Source of the DNA: an uncultured Lachnospiraceae bacterium
GTDB taxonomy: Bacteria > Bacillota > Clostridia > Lachnospirales > Lachnospiraceae
Reading direction: 5' to 3'
NCBI GenBank assembly: GCA_944383545.1
Contig: CALWPY010000001.1
Span: 291,980 to 355,979, forward strand
DNA length: 64,000 bases
The translations under genes were made by a program, and so were the position numbers. Below the pieces are notes generated by a model. That model searched no databases and was not told where the DNA came from. It was given only the letters and a program-made list of their open reading frames with translations. Below are positions 46,342 to 55,975 of the stretch, one piece after another (position 1 is the first letter of the stretch; the number at the start of each line of letters is the position of its first letter).

Positions 46342-47433
46342 ATGATATCAAATCAGATTTTGCAGGATACTATTATGGGGATAAAGGCTATTACTAAGAC
46401 TGATATAATAGTAATGGACACTGAAGGAAAGTATGTTGCAAAAACAATAGAAGGAAGTGTAGAAAATTACGAGGAAGCTGCAGCGGCATTTGCAGAATCT
46501 CCGGCAGAAAGCCAGTCGTTGCTCGGTTTCCAGTTTTTTAAGGTAAATGACGATAAGCAGGTTGAGTATGTCATTTTGGCAAAGGGTGATAATGATAATA
46601 CATATATGGTTGGAAAGATGGTGGCTTTTCAGCTCCAGAATCTTCTTGTTGCCTATAAAGAAAGGTTTGACAAGGATAACTTTATCAAAAACCTCCTCTT
46701 AGACAATCTGCTTCTTGTTGACATATATAACAGGGCAAAGAAGCTCCATATAGATACTGATGTAAAGAGAATAGTTTTTATAATTGAAACAAAGAATGAA
46801 AAGGACAACAATGCTCTTGAGACTGTAAGAAATCTTTTTTCGGCAAAGACCAAGGATTTCATTACTGCGGTTGACGAGAAAAATATTATTCTTGTAAAAG
46901 AAGTAAAGGCAAATGAAACATATGATGATTTGATGAAGACGGCAAAGGTTATTGTAGATATGCTTAATACCGAAGCAATGTCTTCAGTGCATGTGGCATT
47001 TGGTACTATTGTCAATGAAATTAAAGAGGTTTCACGTTCTTATAAAGAAGCAAAGATGGCACTGGATGTAGGGAAGATTTTCTACAGTGATAAAAACATT
47101 ATTGCATACAATAATCTGGGAATAGGCCGTCTTATTTACCAGCTTCCTATACCTTTATGCAGAATGTTTATAAAAGAAATATTTGAGAACAAATCTCCTG
47201 ATGATTTTGATGATGAGACTCTTACAACCATAAATAAATTCTTTGAGAACAGTCTCAATGTGTCAGAAACTTCAAGACAGCTTTATATTCACAGAAATAC
47301 GCTTGTATACAGATTGGATAAAATACAGAAGGCAACCGGGCTTGATTTAAGGATTTTTGAGGATGCAATTACCTTTAAGATTGCGCTTATGGTTGTAAAA
47401 TACATGAAATACATGGAGTCTTTGGATTTCTAA
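46342..47433 (+). CDS. CdaR/PucR family transcriptional regulator
   Basis: The 363-residue regulator has an N-terminal sugar-diacid-recognition-like domain (residues 1-130, LQDTIMGIKAITKTDIIVMD). A middle GGDEF-like PucR region (VHVAFGTIVNEIKEVSRSYKEAKMAL) and the C-terminal HTH_30 (VSETSRQLYIHRNTLVYRLDKIQKATGLD) follow. Such proteins sense sugar acids or metabolites. It follows msmX after a terminator, so it may respond to carbohydrate, though no target operon is adjacent. AGGAGTGAT precedes the ATG. Confidence 0.9.
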   Translation: MISNQILQDTIMGIKAITKTDIIVMDTEGKYVAKTIEGSVENYEEAAAAFAESPAESQSLLGFQFFKVNDDKQVEYVILAKGDNDNTYMVGKMVAFQLQNLLVAYKERFDKDNFIKNLLLDNLLLVDIYNRAKKLHIDTDVKRIVFIIETKNEKDNNALETVRNLFSAKTKDFITAVDEKNIILVKEVKANETYDDLMKTAKVIVDMLNTEAMSSVHVAFGTIVNEIKEVSRSYKEAKMALDVGKIFYSDKNIIAYNNLGIGRLIYQLPIPLCRMFIKEIFENKSPDDFDDETLTTINKFFENSLNVSETSRQLYIHRNTLVYRLDKIQKATGLDLRIFEDAITFKIALMVVKYMKYMESLDF

Positions 47434-47464
47434 TCATGCTCCATGATACGGAAGGATAGATGAA

Positions 47465-48151
47465 ATGATTAAGTTAGAACATGTAAGTATGAAATATCCT
47501 GCGGGGACAGTTGCACTTAATGATATTAACATTAACATTGAAAAGGGCGAGTTTGTCTTCATAGTGGGAAGCAGTGGCTCGGGAAAGACTACATTAATCA
47601 AATTATTACTTAAGGAAATAAATCCTACGAAGGGAAATATCCAGGTGGCAGGATATGATTTCTCAAAGCTAAAACCGAGACAGGTGCCTAAGATGAGAAG
47701 GAAAATTGGGGTTGTATTCCAGAATTTCAGACTCCTTAAGGACAGAACGGTATATGAAAATGTGGCTTTTGCACAGAGAGTTATAGAGACACCTACAAGA
47801 TACATCAGAAGACAGGTGCCGGCAATGCTTACACTTGTAGGTCTGGCAGACAGATACAAAGCGTATCCTAAGCAGCTTTCGGGAGGCGAACAGCAGAGAG
47901 TTGCACTTGCCAGGGCCCTGGTAAATAAGCCTGAAATTATTCTGGCGGACGAGCCTACCGGAAATCTGGACCCCAAAAATTCATGGGAGATAATGAACAT
48001 GCTGGAGGAGATTAATGCCAAAGGTACTACGGTAGTTGTGGTTACACATAATAAAGAAATTGTTAATGCCATGAAGAAGAGGGTTATTACTCTTAAGAAG
48101 GGCGTAATAATAAGTGATGTACAAAAGGGTGGATATATAGATGAGGATTAG
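47465..48151 (+). CDS. ftsE: Cell division ATP-binding protein FtsE
   Basis: The 228-residue ABC ATPase has Walker [11 protein letters not shown] near 35, signature [15 protein letters not shown] near 137 and Walker [14 protein letters not shown]. The start [18 protein letters not shown] is typical of FtsE. It forms the FtsEX complex with the next gene, sending energy through FtsX to a wall hydrolase during division. It overlaps ftsX by 11 bp. Confidence 0.97.
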   Translation: MIKLEHVSMKYPAGTVALNDININIEKGEFVFIVGSSGSGKTTLIKLLLKEINPTKGNIQVAGYDFSKLKPRQVPKMRRKIGVVFQNFRLLKDRTVYENVAFAQRVIETPTRYIRRQVPAMLTLVGLADRYKAYPKQLSGGEQQRVALARALVNKPEIILADEPTGNLDPKNSWEIMNMLEEINAKGTTVVVVTHNKEIVNAMKKRVITLKKGVIISDVQKGGYIDED

Positions 48152-49049
48152 TTCAGCTTGGTATAGTTTTAAACAGGGTATAAAAAATATCAGAAGAAAT
48201 CTGATATTTTCACTTGCTTCTGTGGGAACTATAGTATCATGTTTGTTTTTATTTGGATTATTTTATTGTATTCTCGTAAATTTTGATTCGGCAATGCAGG
48301 AAATTGAAAGTTCAATTTCTATTTCCGTATTCTTTGAGGATGGTATAAGCGAGGAAAACATTACACTTATAGGTGAGCAGATAAGGACCAGGGATGAGGT
48401 AAATACCCTTGATTTTGTCTCGGCTGATGAAGCATGGGAGAAGTTTGCTAATGAAACATATGATGACCCGGAGGCCGCAATGGAGGCTTTTGGTGATGAC
48501 AACCCTCTTGCCAATTCAGCATCATATACAATTACTTTGAAAGATGTAAGCAAGCAGGCAGAGTTTGTAAACTTCCTTCAGGGGCTTGCGGGAGTAAGAA
48601 GCGTAAAAAGCTCAGAATATACTGCCGACAGTATCTCAGCTCTTAATACGATTGTTGGTTATGTTTCAATCGGAATTATTGTAATTCTTCTTTTGGTATC
48701 AATCTTTCTTATCAGTAATACAATTACAATAGGTATTACTGTTCGTAAGGATGAGATTGCCATTATGAAGCTTATCGGAGCAACAAATTATTTTGTAAGG
48801 GCACCGTTTATTGTTGAAGGTGTGCTTATAGGACTTGTCGGCTCTGTAATACCTGTTGCTCTATTATATTATATTTATGATATGGTTATTAATTATGTAG
48901 TAGGAAGATTTGCTATTCTTCAAAGCCTGTTTTCGTTTATACCGGCAAATGAGCTGTTTAGCGTTCTGGCACCGGTATCACTTCTTATAGGTGTCGGAAT
49001 TGGTTTCCTGGGAAGCTGGCTTACTACAAGGAAGCATCTGAAGGTGTGA
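48141..49049 (+). CDS. ftsX: Cell division protein FtsX
   Basis: The 302-residue membrane protein has four helices (residues 21-46, 174-198, 225-245, 270-294) and a large extracellular loop between the first two, which binds the hydrolase. The pattern [15 protein letters not shown] and [24 protein letters not shown] is diagnostic. It works with FtsE; its likely client is the M23 protein coded 18 bp downstream. Confidence 0.96.
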   Translation: MRISSAWYSFKQGIKNIRRNLIFSLASVGTIVSCLFLFGLFYCILVNFDSAMQEIESSISISVFFEDGISEENITLIGEQIRTRDEVNTLDFVSADEAWEKFANETYDDPEAAMEAFGDDNPLANSASYTITLKDVSKQAEFVNFLQGLAGVRSVKSSEYTADSISALNTIVGYVSIGIIVILLLVSIFLISNTITIGITVRKDEIAIMKLIGATNYFVRAPFIVEGVLIGLVGSVIPVALLYYIYDMVINYVVGRFAILQSLFSFIPANELFSVLAPVSLLIGVGIGFLGSWLTTRKHLKV

Positions 49050-49067
49050 AAGGGGAGACTGCCGTTT

Positions 49068-50390
49068 ATGAAGTTAATTCGGACAGCAGCTATGGTAATA
49101 TTATCATTTCTGATAATATTACCTATTGTTTTTGATGTAAATGCAGAACAGAATGTTGAATCTTCAGAGGAAACTACAGTTTCTTCAGAGGATACGGTTG
49201 TTCCTGTTGAGGAAACTACTCCTGAGGAGCATACAACTGTGCCTGAAGATAATACAACTGCTGCCACAGAGGAGTCTGGCTCCACAGGAGCAACTTCCGG
49301 CACAACGGGAGGCGCTTCCGGCTCGATGGATGAAATAAATCAGGAAAAAGAGGAACTTATATCAAAGAAGGAGGAAGCTCAGAATCTTCTGGACAGTCTG
49401 AATGAAGACAGGACGGACATAGTGACTTCCGCACAGCTTATTGATGAAAAGATTACTGAGTATCAGGAAATTATTTCGGACATTGAGAAACAGGAGGAAG
49501 AACTTGAAAAAGAGATAGAGACTCAGGAAAAACTTCTGGAAGAAGCAAAGGCAGAAGAAAGTAAGCAGTATGAGGCAATGAAGGCAAGAATACAGTTTGC
49601 CTATGAGAGTGGTAATTATTCATATATTGATGCTTTTATGAATGCAACTAAATTTTCTGATGTGATAAATCATGCAGAGTATGTGTCTCAGGTTTCTGAA
49701 TATGATGCTAATGAGCTATACAGACTTATTGAAATCAGAGAGGGTGTTGCCAATAAACAGCAGCTGCTTGATTTGAAAAGTGGAAATCTGGAAGATTTAA
49801 GGGCTGAGTATCAGGAGGATACTGAAGCTCTTCAGATTCTCTGGGAAGGCAAGCAGACGCAGATAGAAAATTATGATAAAAATATAACCAGCATGGAAGA
49901 AGAGATAGAGAAGCTTGATAAGGACGAAGAGGCTCTTGATGCAAGGATAGCCGCTTTGGAAAATCAGTCAAACAATGTAATTATCATTTCCGGAAATTTT
50001 GACGGCGAATTTGCATGGCCTATGCCTATGAGTACAAATATTACGTCATATTTTGGTCCGAGGTCAAGACCTACCGCAGGCGCAAGCTCATACCACAGGG
50101 GAATAGATATTGCATGTCCGCAGGGAAGTAATGTTATTGCTTCGGCAGATGGTGTGGTAATGTATGTAGGTTATATGTCTTCGGCAGGAAATGCAGTGCT
50201 TGTAAATCACGGTGGCGGTGTGGTTACATGTTATTATCATCTTTCTGCATTTAATTGCAGTGTAGGAGATTCTGTGGTACAGGGACAGGTGATTGCATAT
50301 TCCGGTAATACAGGGGTTTCAACAGGACCACATCTGCACTTTTCTATAAGGATAAATGGTCAGTATGTGGACCCGCTGTCATATTTCTGA
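49068..50390 (+). CDS. Murein hydrolase activator/peptidase, EnvC-like with LytM (M23) domain
   Basis: The 440-residue secreted protein has a signal peptide (residues 1-24), a Thr/Glu/Ser-rich linker to about 85 and a long coiled coil (85-305). The C-terminal M23 domain has HRGIDIACP near 342 and HLHFSIRING near 421. The Zn ligand set H..D and HxH is intact, so it may be an active peptidase; EnvC itself has lost these residues. Its place after ftsEX suggests it is the hydrolase activated by FtsEX, a role filled by PcsB in streptococci. Confidence 0.92.
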   Translation: MKLIRTAAMVILSFLIILPIVFDVNAEQNVESSEETTVSSEDTVVPVEETTPEEHTTVPEDNTTAATEESGSTGATSGTTGGASGSMDEINQEKEELISKKEEAQNLLDSLNEDRTDIVTSAQLIDEKITEYQEIISDIEKQEEELEKEIETQEKLLEEAKAEESKQYEAMKARIQFAYESGNYSYIDAFMNATKFSDVINHAEYVSQVSEYDANELYRLIEIREGVANKQQLLDLKSGNLEDLRAEYQEDTEALQILWEGKQTQIENYDKNITSMEEEIEKLDKDEEALDARIAALENQSNNVIIISGNFDGEFAWPMPMSTNITSYFGPRSRPTAGASSYHRGIDIACPQGSNVIASADGVVMYVGYMSSAGNAVLVNHGGGVVTCYYHLSAFNCSVGDSVVQGQVIAYSGNTGVSTGPHLHFSIRINGQYVDPLSYF

Positions 50391-50518
50391 TATGGAATAA
50401 GAGATTTTTATTGACTGGTATATTTAATGTGTATTTATGATATATATTTAAGAATGTAATTGTGCATAAAGGCAGGCGTACCGGAATTAAATGTCTTGTG
50501 TGAAAGGGGCTTATGTTT

Positions 50519-51754
50519 ATGAAATTTAACGGTAAAAAATCAATGGCACTTATAATTGTAATGGCTCTTGTTTTGTCGTTTATGACGGGCTGCACTGATA
50601 ATGGCTCAGTGCATACCAATACAACAGAAATAGGCGGCAACTCAAATGCGGATAATAGTGGTGCAGAGTTTGACGTCCTATCAAATGACGCTGCTGAAAA
50701 AGCTGAAGAGATTGAGAGCTATATCGACAATTATTTTTATTTTGACGAGGATGTTGAGTCACGCGAGGAGTCTTATTATGACGGAATAATGGCAGGTCTG
50801 GATGATCCTTATTCTGTATACTACACACCTGAAGAATATCAGGAGCTTTTGGAAGAGGATGAAGGTGAGTATGTAGGAATCGGAGCCACCGTATCAAAGG
50901 ATATGGAGACAAATGAGGTCTATATTGTAAAACCTATCATAGGAAGCCCTGCTGAGGCTGCTGGACTTAAGCCTCAGGACGTATTTGTCGAGATTGACGG
51001 TGTAGAAATTACGGCAGATATGGAGCTTGAAGAAGTAGTTGACATGATAAGAGGTGAAGAAGGCACTACCGCACATATAAAGATTTATCGTGAAGGTGAA
51101 ACGGACTATCTGGATTTTGAAATAGTAAGACAGCAGGTAGAGAATGTAACCGTAGCTTATGAAATGCTTGAAAATAATATCGGATATATTCAGGTAGACC
51201 AGTTTATTATGAATACTCCTGAACAGTTCAAGGCTGCTCTGGATGATTTGGAGTCTCAGGGAATGACTTCTCTTATTGTTGACATGAGAAATAATCCGGG
51301 CGGACTTCTTACTGCAGTTACTGAAATGTGTGATTATATTATTGAAGATGGTGTAATTGTTTATACTGAGGATAAATATGGAAATGTGATTAACACATGG
51401 GAAACTGAGGATGATGAATCGCTTGATATCCCTATGGTGGTGCTTGTAAATGGTGACAGTGCCAGTGCATCAGAGATTTTCACGGGCTGTATGAAGGATT
51501 ACGGCAAGGCAACTATTGTCGGAACAACTACTTACGGTAAAGGAATTGTGCAGTCACTCTTCCCGTTATCCGATGGCTCGGCAATTAAGCTTACCATTGC
51601 AAAATACTTTACACCTAATGGCTCGGACATTCATGAAAAGGGCATTGAGCCTGACATTGAAGTGGATTTACCTGATGAACTGAAAACTGAAATTGAAATA
51701 AGCCACGAGGAAGACACTCAGCTTCAGGCGGCAATTGAGGTGTTGTGTGAATAG
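50519..51754 (+). CDS. S41 family C-terminal processing protease, lipoprotein
   Basis: The protein has 411 residues. The signal sequence ends in a lipobox-like LSFMTGC near residue 24, so it is lipid-anchored outside. A PDZ domain at about 95-180 (KPIIGSPAEAAGLKPQDVFVEIDG) precedes the peptidase, which has the Ser in NGDSASASEIF near 312 and the Lys in TYGKG near 338. Such Ctp proteases trim or degrade wall and membrane proteins. ATG 50513 and 50519 are both possible; 50519 has better spacing from GAAAGGGG. It shares an operon setting with ftsEX and the M23 gene. Confidence 0.93.
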   Translation: MKFNGKKSMALIIVMALVLSFMTGCTDNGSVHTNTTEIGGNSNADNSGAEFDVLSNDAAEKAEEIESYIDNYFYFDEDVESREESYYDGIMAGLDDPYSVYYTPEEYQELLEEDEGEYVGIGATVSKDMETNEVYIVKPIIGSPAEAAGLKPQDVFVEIDGVEITADMELEEVVDMIRGEEGTTAHIKIYREGETDYLDFEIVRQQVENVTVAYEMLENNIGYIQVDQFIMNTPEQFKAALDDLESQGMTSLIVDMRNNPGGLLTAVTEMCDYIIEDGVIVYTEDKYGNVINTWETEDDESLDIPMVVLVNGDSASASEIFTGCMKDYGKATIVGTTTYGKGIVQSLFPLSDGSAIKLTIAKYFTPNGSDIHEKGIEPDIEVDLPDELKTEIEISHEEDTQLQAAIEVLCE

Positions 51755-51916
51755 TCGGTATATGAAATAAAGTACGTGAAATGAATCCGATGAAGGGGTA
51801 TTTGACGGACTGGAAGTATGTACCGGATATGCATGTGATGTTTTAGAAAATATATTTATAAGTTGCATTATGACAAGAAAATTTTGAGTATTTTACAACT
51901 AACGAAGGAGAAAACT

Positions 51917-53461
51917 ATGGACAGAGAATTGATTATCGTTCTGGATTTCGGCGGTCAGTATAATCAGCTGATTGCAAGGCGTGTAAGAGAGTGTAATGTG
52001 TATGCTGAAGTTCACCCGTATACGCTTAGTCTGGAAAAAATTAAGGAGATGAATCCAAAGGGGATTATCTTTACCGGTGGGCCTGACGTCGTTTATGCCG
52101 AGGAATCCCCAAGATACAGCAAAGAAATTTACGAGGCAGGAATTCCGATACTGGGTATCTGTTACGGCTCCCAGCTTATGGCATATACGCTTGGCGGAAA
52201 GGTTGAATCGGCTCCTGTAAGTGAATATGGAAGAACTGAGGTTGAGATTGATGACTCTGATTCGCTTATCTTTAAAGGGATTGATAAAAAGACAATATGC
52301 TGGATGAGTCATACTGTTTATATAGCGGAGGCACCTGAAGGATTTAAGGTGACAGCGCATACACCTGTATGTCCTGTAGCTGCCATGGAGTGTCCTGAGA
52401 GAAAGCTTTATGCAACGCAGTTCCACCCTGAGGTAATGCATACGCAGCAGGGTAAGGAAATGATAAAGAACTTTGTATATAATGTATGTGGTTGTAGTGG
52501 CGACTGGAAGATGGATTCCTTCGTTGAAACAACCATACAGTCGCTCAGAGAGAAAATCGGGAACGGCAAGGTGCTTTGTGCTCTTTCAGGTGGTGTTGAT
52601 TCTTCTGTTGCGGCAGTGCTTTTATCAAAGGCTGTTGGAAAGCAGCTCACATGTGTTTTTGTAGACCACGGTCTGCTGCGTAAGAATGAAGGGGACGAGG
52701 TTGAAGCGGTATTCGGACCAGAGGGTCCTTATGATTTGAATTTTATCCGCGTGGATGCCGCCGAGCGTTTTTATTCAAAGCTCGCAGGCGTAACCGAGCC
52801 TGAGCAGAAAAGAAAAATTATAGGTGAGGAATTTATACGTGTATTTGAGGAAGAGGCTCAGAAAATCGGAGCAGTTGATTACCTTGTCCAGGGAACAATC
52901 TATCCGGACGTAATTGAATCAGGCCTCGGAAAATCTGCAACTATAAAATCTCATCATAATGTAGGCGGTCTTCCTGATTATGTGGATTTCAAAGAAATTG
53001 TAGAGCCGCTCCGCCTTCTGTTTAAGGATGAGGTGAGAAAAGCAGGTCTTGAGCTCGGCATACCTGAATACCTTGTATTCCGTCAGCCATTTCCGGGTCC
53101 GGGTCTGGGAATCCGTATCATCGGTGAAGTAACGGCTGAAAAGGTTAAAATTGTTCAGGATGCAGACTTCATCTACCGCGAAGAAATAGCAAAAGCAGGT
53201 CTCGACAAAGGTCTCGGCCAGTATTTTGCGGCGCTTACCAACATGCGATCAGTAGGTGTCATGGGCGACGAGAGAACGTATGACTATGCAGTTGCACTTA
53301 GAGCGGTGAATACAAGTGATTTTATGACGGCAGAAGCTTCGGAGCTTCCGCTTGAGGTGCTGTTTAAGGTTACTAACAGAATTATAAATGAGGTGCCGGG
53401 GGTTAACAGGGTAATGTATGATTTGACCAGTAAACCACCTGGAACGATTGAGTTTGAATAG
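51917..53461 (+). CDS. guaA: GMP synthase (glutamine-hydrolysing)
   Basis: The 514-residue enzyme converts XMP to GMP. The amidotransferase domain has [15 protein letters not shown] near 78 and FHPEVMHT. The ATP-pyrophosphatase has [10 protein letters not shown] near 224, and the dimerisation domain ends in [14 protein letters not shown]. The family-like start [14 protein letters not shown] and AAGGAG at 51905-51910 select ATG 51917 over an upstream in-frame ATG at 51863. The 3' end is a known integration target for tyrosine-recombinase islands, and an integrase gene follows here. Confidence 0.98.
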   Translation: MDRELIIVLDFGGQYNQLIARRVRECNVYAEVHPYTLSLEKIKEMNPKGIIFTGGPDVVYAEESPRYSKEIYEAGIPILGICYGSQLMAYTLGGKVESAPVSEYGRTEVEIDDSDSLIFKGIDKKTICWMSHTVYIAEAPEGFKVTAHTPVCPVAAMECPERKLYATQFHPEVMHTQQGKEMIKNFVYNVCGCSGDWKMDSFVETTIQSLREKIGNGKVLCALSGGVDSSVAAVLLSKAVGKQLTCVFVDHGLLRKNEGDEVEAVFGPEGPYDLNFIRVDAAERFYSKLAGVTEPEQKRKIIGEEFIRVFEEEAQKIGAVDYLVQGTIYPDVIESGLGKSATIKSHHNVGGLPDYVDFKEIVEPLRLLFKDEVRKAGLELGIPEYLVFRQPFPGPGLGIRIIGEVTAEKVKIVQDADFIYREEIAKAGLDKGLGQYFAALTNMRSVGVMGDERTYDYAVALRAVNTSDFMTAEASELPLEVLFKVTNRIINEVPGVNRVMYDLTSKPPGTIEFE

Positions 53462-53468
53462 TAAACAC

Positions 53469-53514
53469 AGCTTCAGAAACAGCGAAAACAAGCCGTTTCT
53501 GGAGCTTTTTTCTT
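53469..53514 (+). terminator. Rho-independent terminator after guaA
   Basis: AGCTTCAGAAAC pairs with GTTTCTGGAGCT (one G-T) around a 14-nt loop, with a T run after it. It may belong to the inserted element rather than to guaA. Confidence 0.85.
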
Positions 53515-53519
53515 TTCAT

Positions 53520-53591
53520 TGATACCTATATGATACCTGTTTGGGCAGTACCGGACATATTCTGGAATACTGCAAAAGGTATTTAAGGTAT
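53520..53591. repeat. Nested inverted repeats near the guaA end (candidate attL/arm region)
   Basis: Two ATACC copies (53522-53526, 53533-53537) face two GGTAT copies (53578-53582, 53587-53591) around a common centre near 53557. GCAGTA (53545-53550) and TACTGC (53568-53573) nest inside. It is the first structure beyond the guaA terminator and could be bound by integrase or excisionase. Confidence 0.5.
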
Positions 53592-54153
53592 TTCTATTTC
53601 TTACAAATCTTTTTCTTTTCAAAATTTCCCATTTTATAAAAATTCGTAATAATACTACGACTTTTATTACAAAATTCGGAATATCTCTCGGTTTTAATCA
53701 GCTTTTTGATAATTTATCATTTTATGTGTGGGAGAAATCAACTACCACTAAGTTGGGTAGTAACTCCTACTGTATACACCTAAAATGCAGATATAGAAAC
53801 AGATATTATGGTAAGGGAGCGTATCTTGTCCCCAAAGGGAGCCAGAGAGTGCATTCTCAATCATTGGATTGGGAGGTAAGCTTTACAGAGGAGGCATGAG
53901 AACATATTGTTTGCATTTTGCCGGTGAAAGAGAACAGATAGTTTCTAAAATTGAGGCAGTGGCTACTTTATAATCTGAGCATGGAAGTAGTGTAAAAGAC
54001 CATGGAGCAAAAAATAGTCCTGCAAAGGCTACTTTTCATGAAAAGATAGTCCTGCGAAGTCGAGAAGAGAACTTTGAAATGAGCTATCATATTTTGTAGA
54101 AGGCAAATTTGAGATACATACCGGTACAGCCGGGGAAAGGAGGTGAACCACCT
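53592..54153 (+). other. Non-coding leader region of the mobile element upstream of xis
   Basis: No convincing gene lies in this 560-bp stretch. It holds a hairpin ACTACC-ACTAAGTTG-GGTAGT near 53740-53760, a hairpin CTCAATC-ATTG-GATTGGG near 53855-53875, and direct repeats at 53961-54059. A 25-codon ORF at 53896-53973 has a ribosome site only 1 bp away. Its role is probably regulatory or recombination-related. Confidence 0.5.
53961..54059 (+). repeat. Paired short direct repeats upstream of xis
   Basis: GGCTACTTT occurs at 53961-53969 and 54028-54036. ATAGTCCTGCAAAG at 54014-54027 recurs with one change as ATAGTCCTGCGAAG at 54046-54059. Interleaved repeats near an integrase are typical of arm-type binding sites, which is only an inference here. 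Confidence 0.5.
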
Positions 54154-54339
54154 ATGGAAAAGAAAATTTTTTACAATGTTGACGAGGTGGCAGAAATGCT
54201 GTCCATATCACGTTCACACGGATACAAGATTATCCGCGAGTTAAACCATGAGCTGCAGGAAAAGGGATACAGAACCATTACGGGTAAGGTTAGCTGTAAG
54301 TATTTTGACGAGAAGTTCTATGGTTTGCAGACAGCTTAA
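54154..54339 (+). CDS. Excisionase-like small HTH protein
   Basis: The protein has 61 residues: FYNVDEVAEMLSISRSHGYKIIRELN is a winged-HTH helix pair like Tn916-type Xis or helix_turn_helix_17 proteins. A basic wing and KYFDEKFYGL follow. Such proteins steer the integrase toward excision. I chose ATG 54154 over ATG 54109 because AAAGGAGGTGA ends 9 bp before it. It sits directly ahead of the integrase gene. Confidence 0.82.
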   Translation: MEKKIFYNVDEVAEMLSISRSHGYKIIRELNHELQEKGYRTITGKVSCKYFDEKFYGLQTA

Positions 54340-54357
54340 GGAAGGAGAGTGAAGAAA

Positions 54358-55467
54358 ATGGCTGCTTACAAGGATGAAGAGAGGGGAACATGGTATGTTT
54401 CCTTTCATTACAATGATTGGACAGGCAAGAACAGAAGGAAGCTGAAAAGAGGATTTAAGACCCGTAAGGAGGCACTGGAGTGGGAGCAGAAGTTCCGACT
54501 CCAGCAGGCAACCAGCCTGGATATGGATTTCGGTTCCTTTTACAGGATTTATGAGGATGACCTCAAGCCAAAGCTGAAACTGAATACCTGGAAAACGAAG
54601 GATACCATATTTCGAAACAGGATTTTGCCTTATTTCAAGGATAAGAAGATGAATGAAATCAGTCCGGCTGACATTATTAAATGGCAGAATGCGATTATGA
54701 AGCTTAAAACACCGGATGGAAAGCCGTTTAAGCCCACTTATCTGAAAACCATTCAGTCGGAGCTTTCGGCACTGTTCAACCATGCCATAAGATTTTATAA
54801 TCTGCCGGATAATCCCGTGAAGAAAGCCGGAACCATCGGAAAGGGAAAAGCGGATGAAATGGAATTCTGGACGGAGGAGGAATATCTGAAATTTATAGAA
54901 CAGGTAAAGGATAAATCCGTATCCTATTATGCGTTTCAGGTGCTTTACTGGTGTGGTTTAAGAAGTGGAGAACTGCTTGCGCTTACTGCAGCAGATATTG
55001 ATGTGGAGGGTAAGGTGATACACATTAATAAATCCTACCAGAGAATTGACGGAGAGGATATCATCACCGATCCGAAGACACCGAAAAGCAGGCGGGATAT
55101 TGTGATGCCGGATTTTCTGGCTGAGGAAATGAAAGAATATCTTTCAAGTCTGTATGGTTTTACAAGGGACAACAGGATATTTATGATTACCAAATCTTAT
55201 CTGCACAAGGAAATGACCAGAGGCGCAAAAAAGGCAGGCGTAAAGCGTATTACAATTCACGGATTAAGACATTCGCATATTTCATATCTGATTAACAGAG
55301 GCTTTTCGGCAGTTGCCATTGGGAACAGGGTAGGACATGAAAGCCAGAGTATTACGTTTCATTACGCCCATATGTTTCCAACGGAACAGCAGGAGATGGC
55401 TGCGGTACTTAACCGTGAATTTTGTGAAAGAACAGGAAGTTTGGAGAAGGGAGATGATGTTAAATGA
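54358..55467 (+). CDS. Site-specific tyrosine recombinase (integrase)
   Basis: The 369-residue integrase has an N-terminal arm-binding domain (TWYVSFHYNDWTGKNRRKLKRGFKTRKEALEWE) and a core-binding SAM-like domain (residues 60-150). The catalytic domain shows R in WCGLRSGELL near 200, HGLRH near 300, GHES near 324 and the Tyr of HYAHMF near 334. It should insert the element at the guaA 3' end. ATG 54358 has GGAG 10 bp upstream; GTG 54349 is in frame but too near that site. It overlaps the next gene by 4 bp. Confidence 0.95.
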   Translation: MAAYKDEERGTWYVSFHYNDWTGKNRRKLKRGFKTRKEALEWEQKFRLQQATSLDMDFGSFYRIYEDDLKPKLKLNTWKTKDTIFRNRILPYFKDKKMNEISPADIIKWQNAIMKLKTPDGKPFKPTYLKTIQSELSALFNHAIRFYNLPDNPVKKAGTIGKGKADEMEFWTEEEYLKFIEQVKDKSVSYYAFQVLYWCGLRSGELLALTAADIDVEGKVIHINKSYQRIDGEDIITDPKTPKSRRDIVMPDFLAEEMKEYLSSLYGFTRDNRIFMITKSYLHKEMTRGAKKAGVKRITIHGLRHSHISYLINRGFSAVAIGNRVGHESQSITFHYAHMFPTEQQEMAAVLNREFCERTGSLEKGDDVK

Positions 55468-55862
55468 GCAACATTCATAAATATCCTACCATAAGTTTCC
55501 GTATATCTGACAGGGACAGAAGGGAAATTGAAGCAAGGATAAAAGCAAGCGGGATGCTTAAAAAGGATTATTTTATCCGCTCCTGCATTTATAACAGGAT
55601 ATGTGTGGTGGGTAAGAAAGAAACGGTTTACCGGCTTGTGGAATGCGTAAGGCAGATGCAGGAGGATATGCATATTCTGGCTGATGAACTATATAGGGAT
55701 GGACGGATAAAAGGAAAATGTTCTCCCGTGGACTGCAGAGAATATGATGATCTGGATGAACTTGCATTTGATTATGTTGCAATGTTAAATGCTGTCATTG
55801 CAGTGCTCGACGGAGCAAAATATCTGTGGGAAAACACGGATGAAAAACAGCCCCATGCATAA
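55464..55862 (+). CDS. MobC-like mobilization accessory protein
   Basis: The N-terminus of this 132-residue protein (ISFRISDRDRREIEARIKASGMLKKDYFIRSCI) is a ribbon-helix-helix-like DNA-binding unit of the relaxosome type, followed by a helical region. MobC-like proteins help the relaxase open oriT. It overlaps the integrase stop by 4 bp (ATGA). Similarity is from pattern only; a regulator of the integrase is an alternative. Confidence 0.65.
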   Translation: MSNIHKYPTISFRISDRDRREIEARIKASGMLKKDYFIRSCIYNRICVVGKKETVYRLVECVRQMQEDMHILADELYRDGRIKGKCSPVDCREYDDLDELAFDYVAMLNAVIAVLDGAKYLWENTDEKQPHA

Positions 55863-55975
55863 ACACAGGGCTGTAAGCCATAGGCAAAAGCAGAGCCTTT
55901 GCTATATGTACTTCGCAACTACAGTATAACAGAAGGCTCCGCAAATTTACAGAATAATTTTAGCGGAGGAAGAAC

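Noticed and set aside
51755-51916. Possible purine riboswitch before guaA
   Set aside because: The conserved core bases of the purine aptamer were not found by eye. Infernal with RF00167 would settle it.
53896-53973. 25-codon ORF in the element leader
   Set aside because: AGAGGAGG ends only 1 bp before the ATG and no family is recognised; too short to support.
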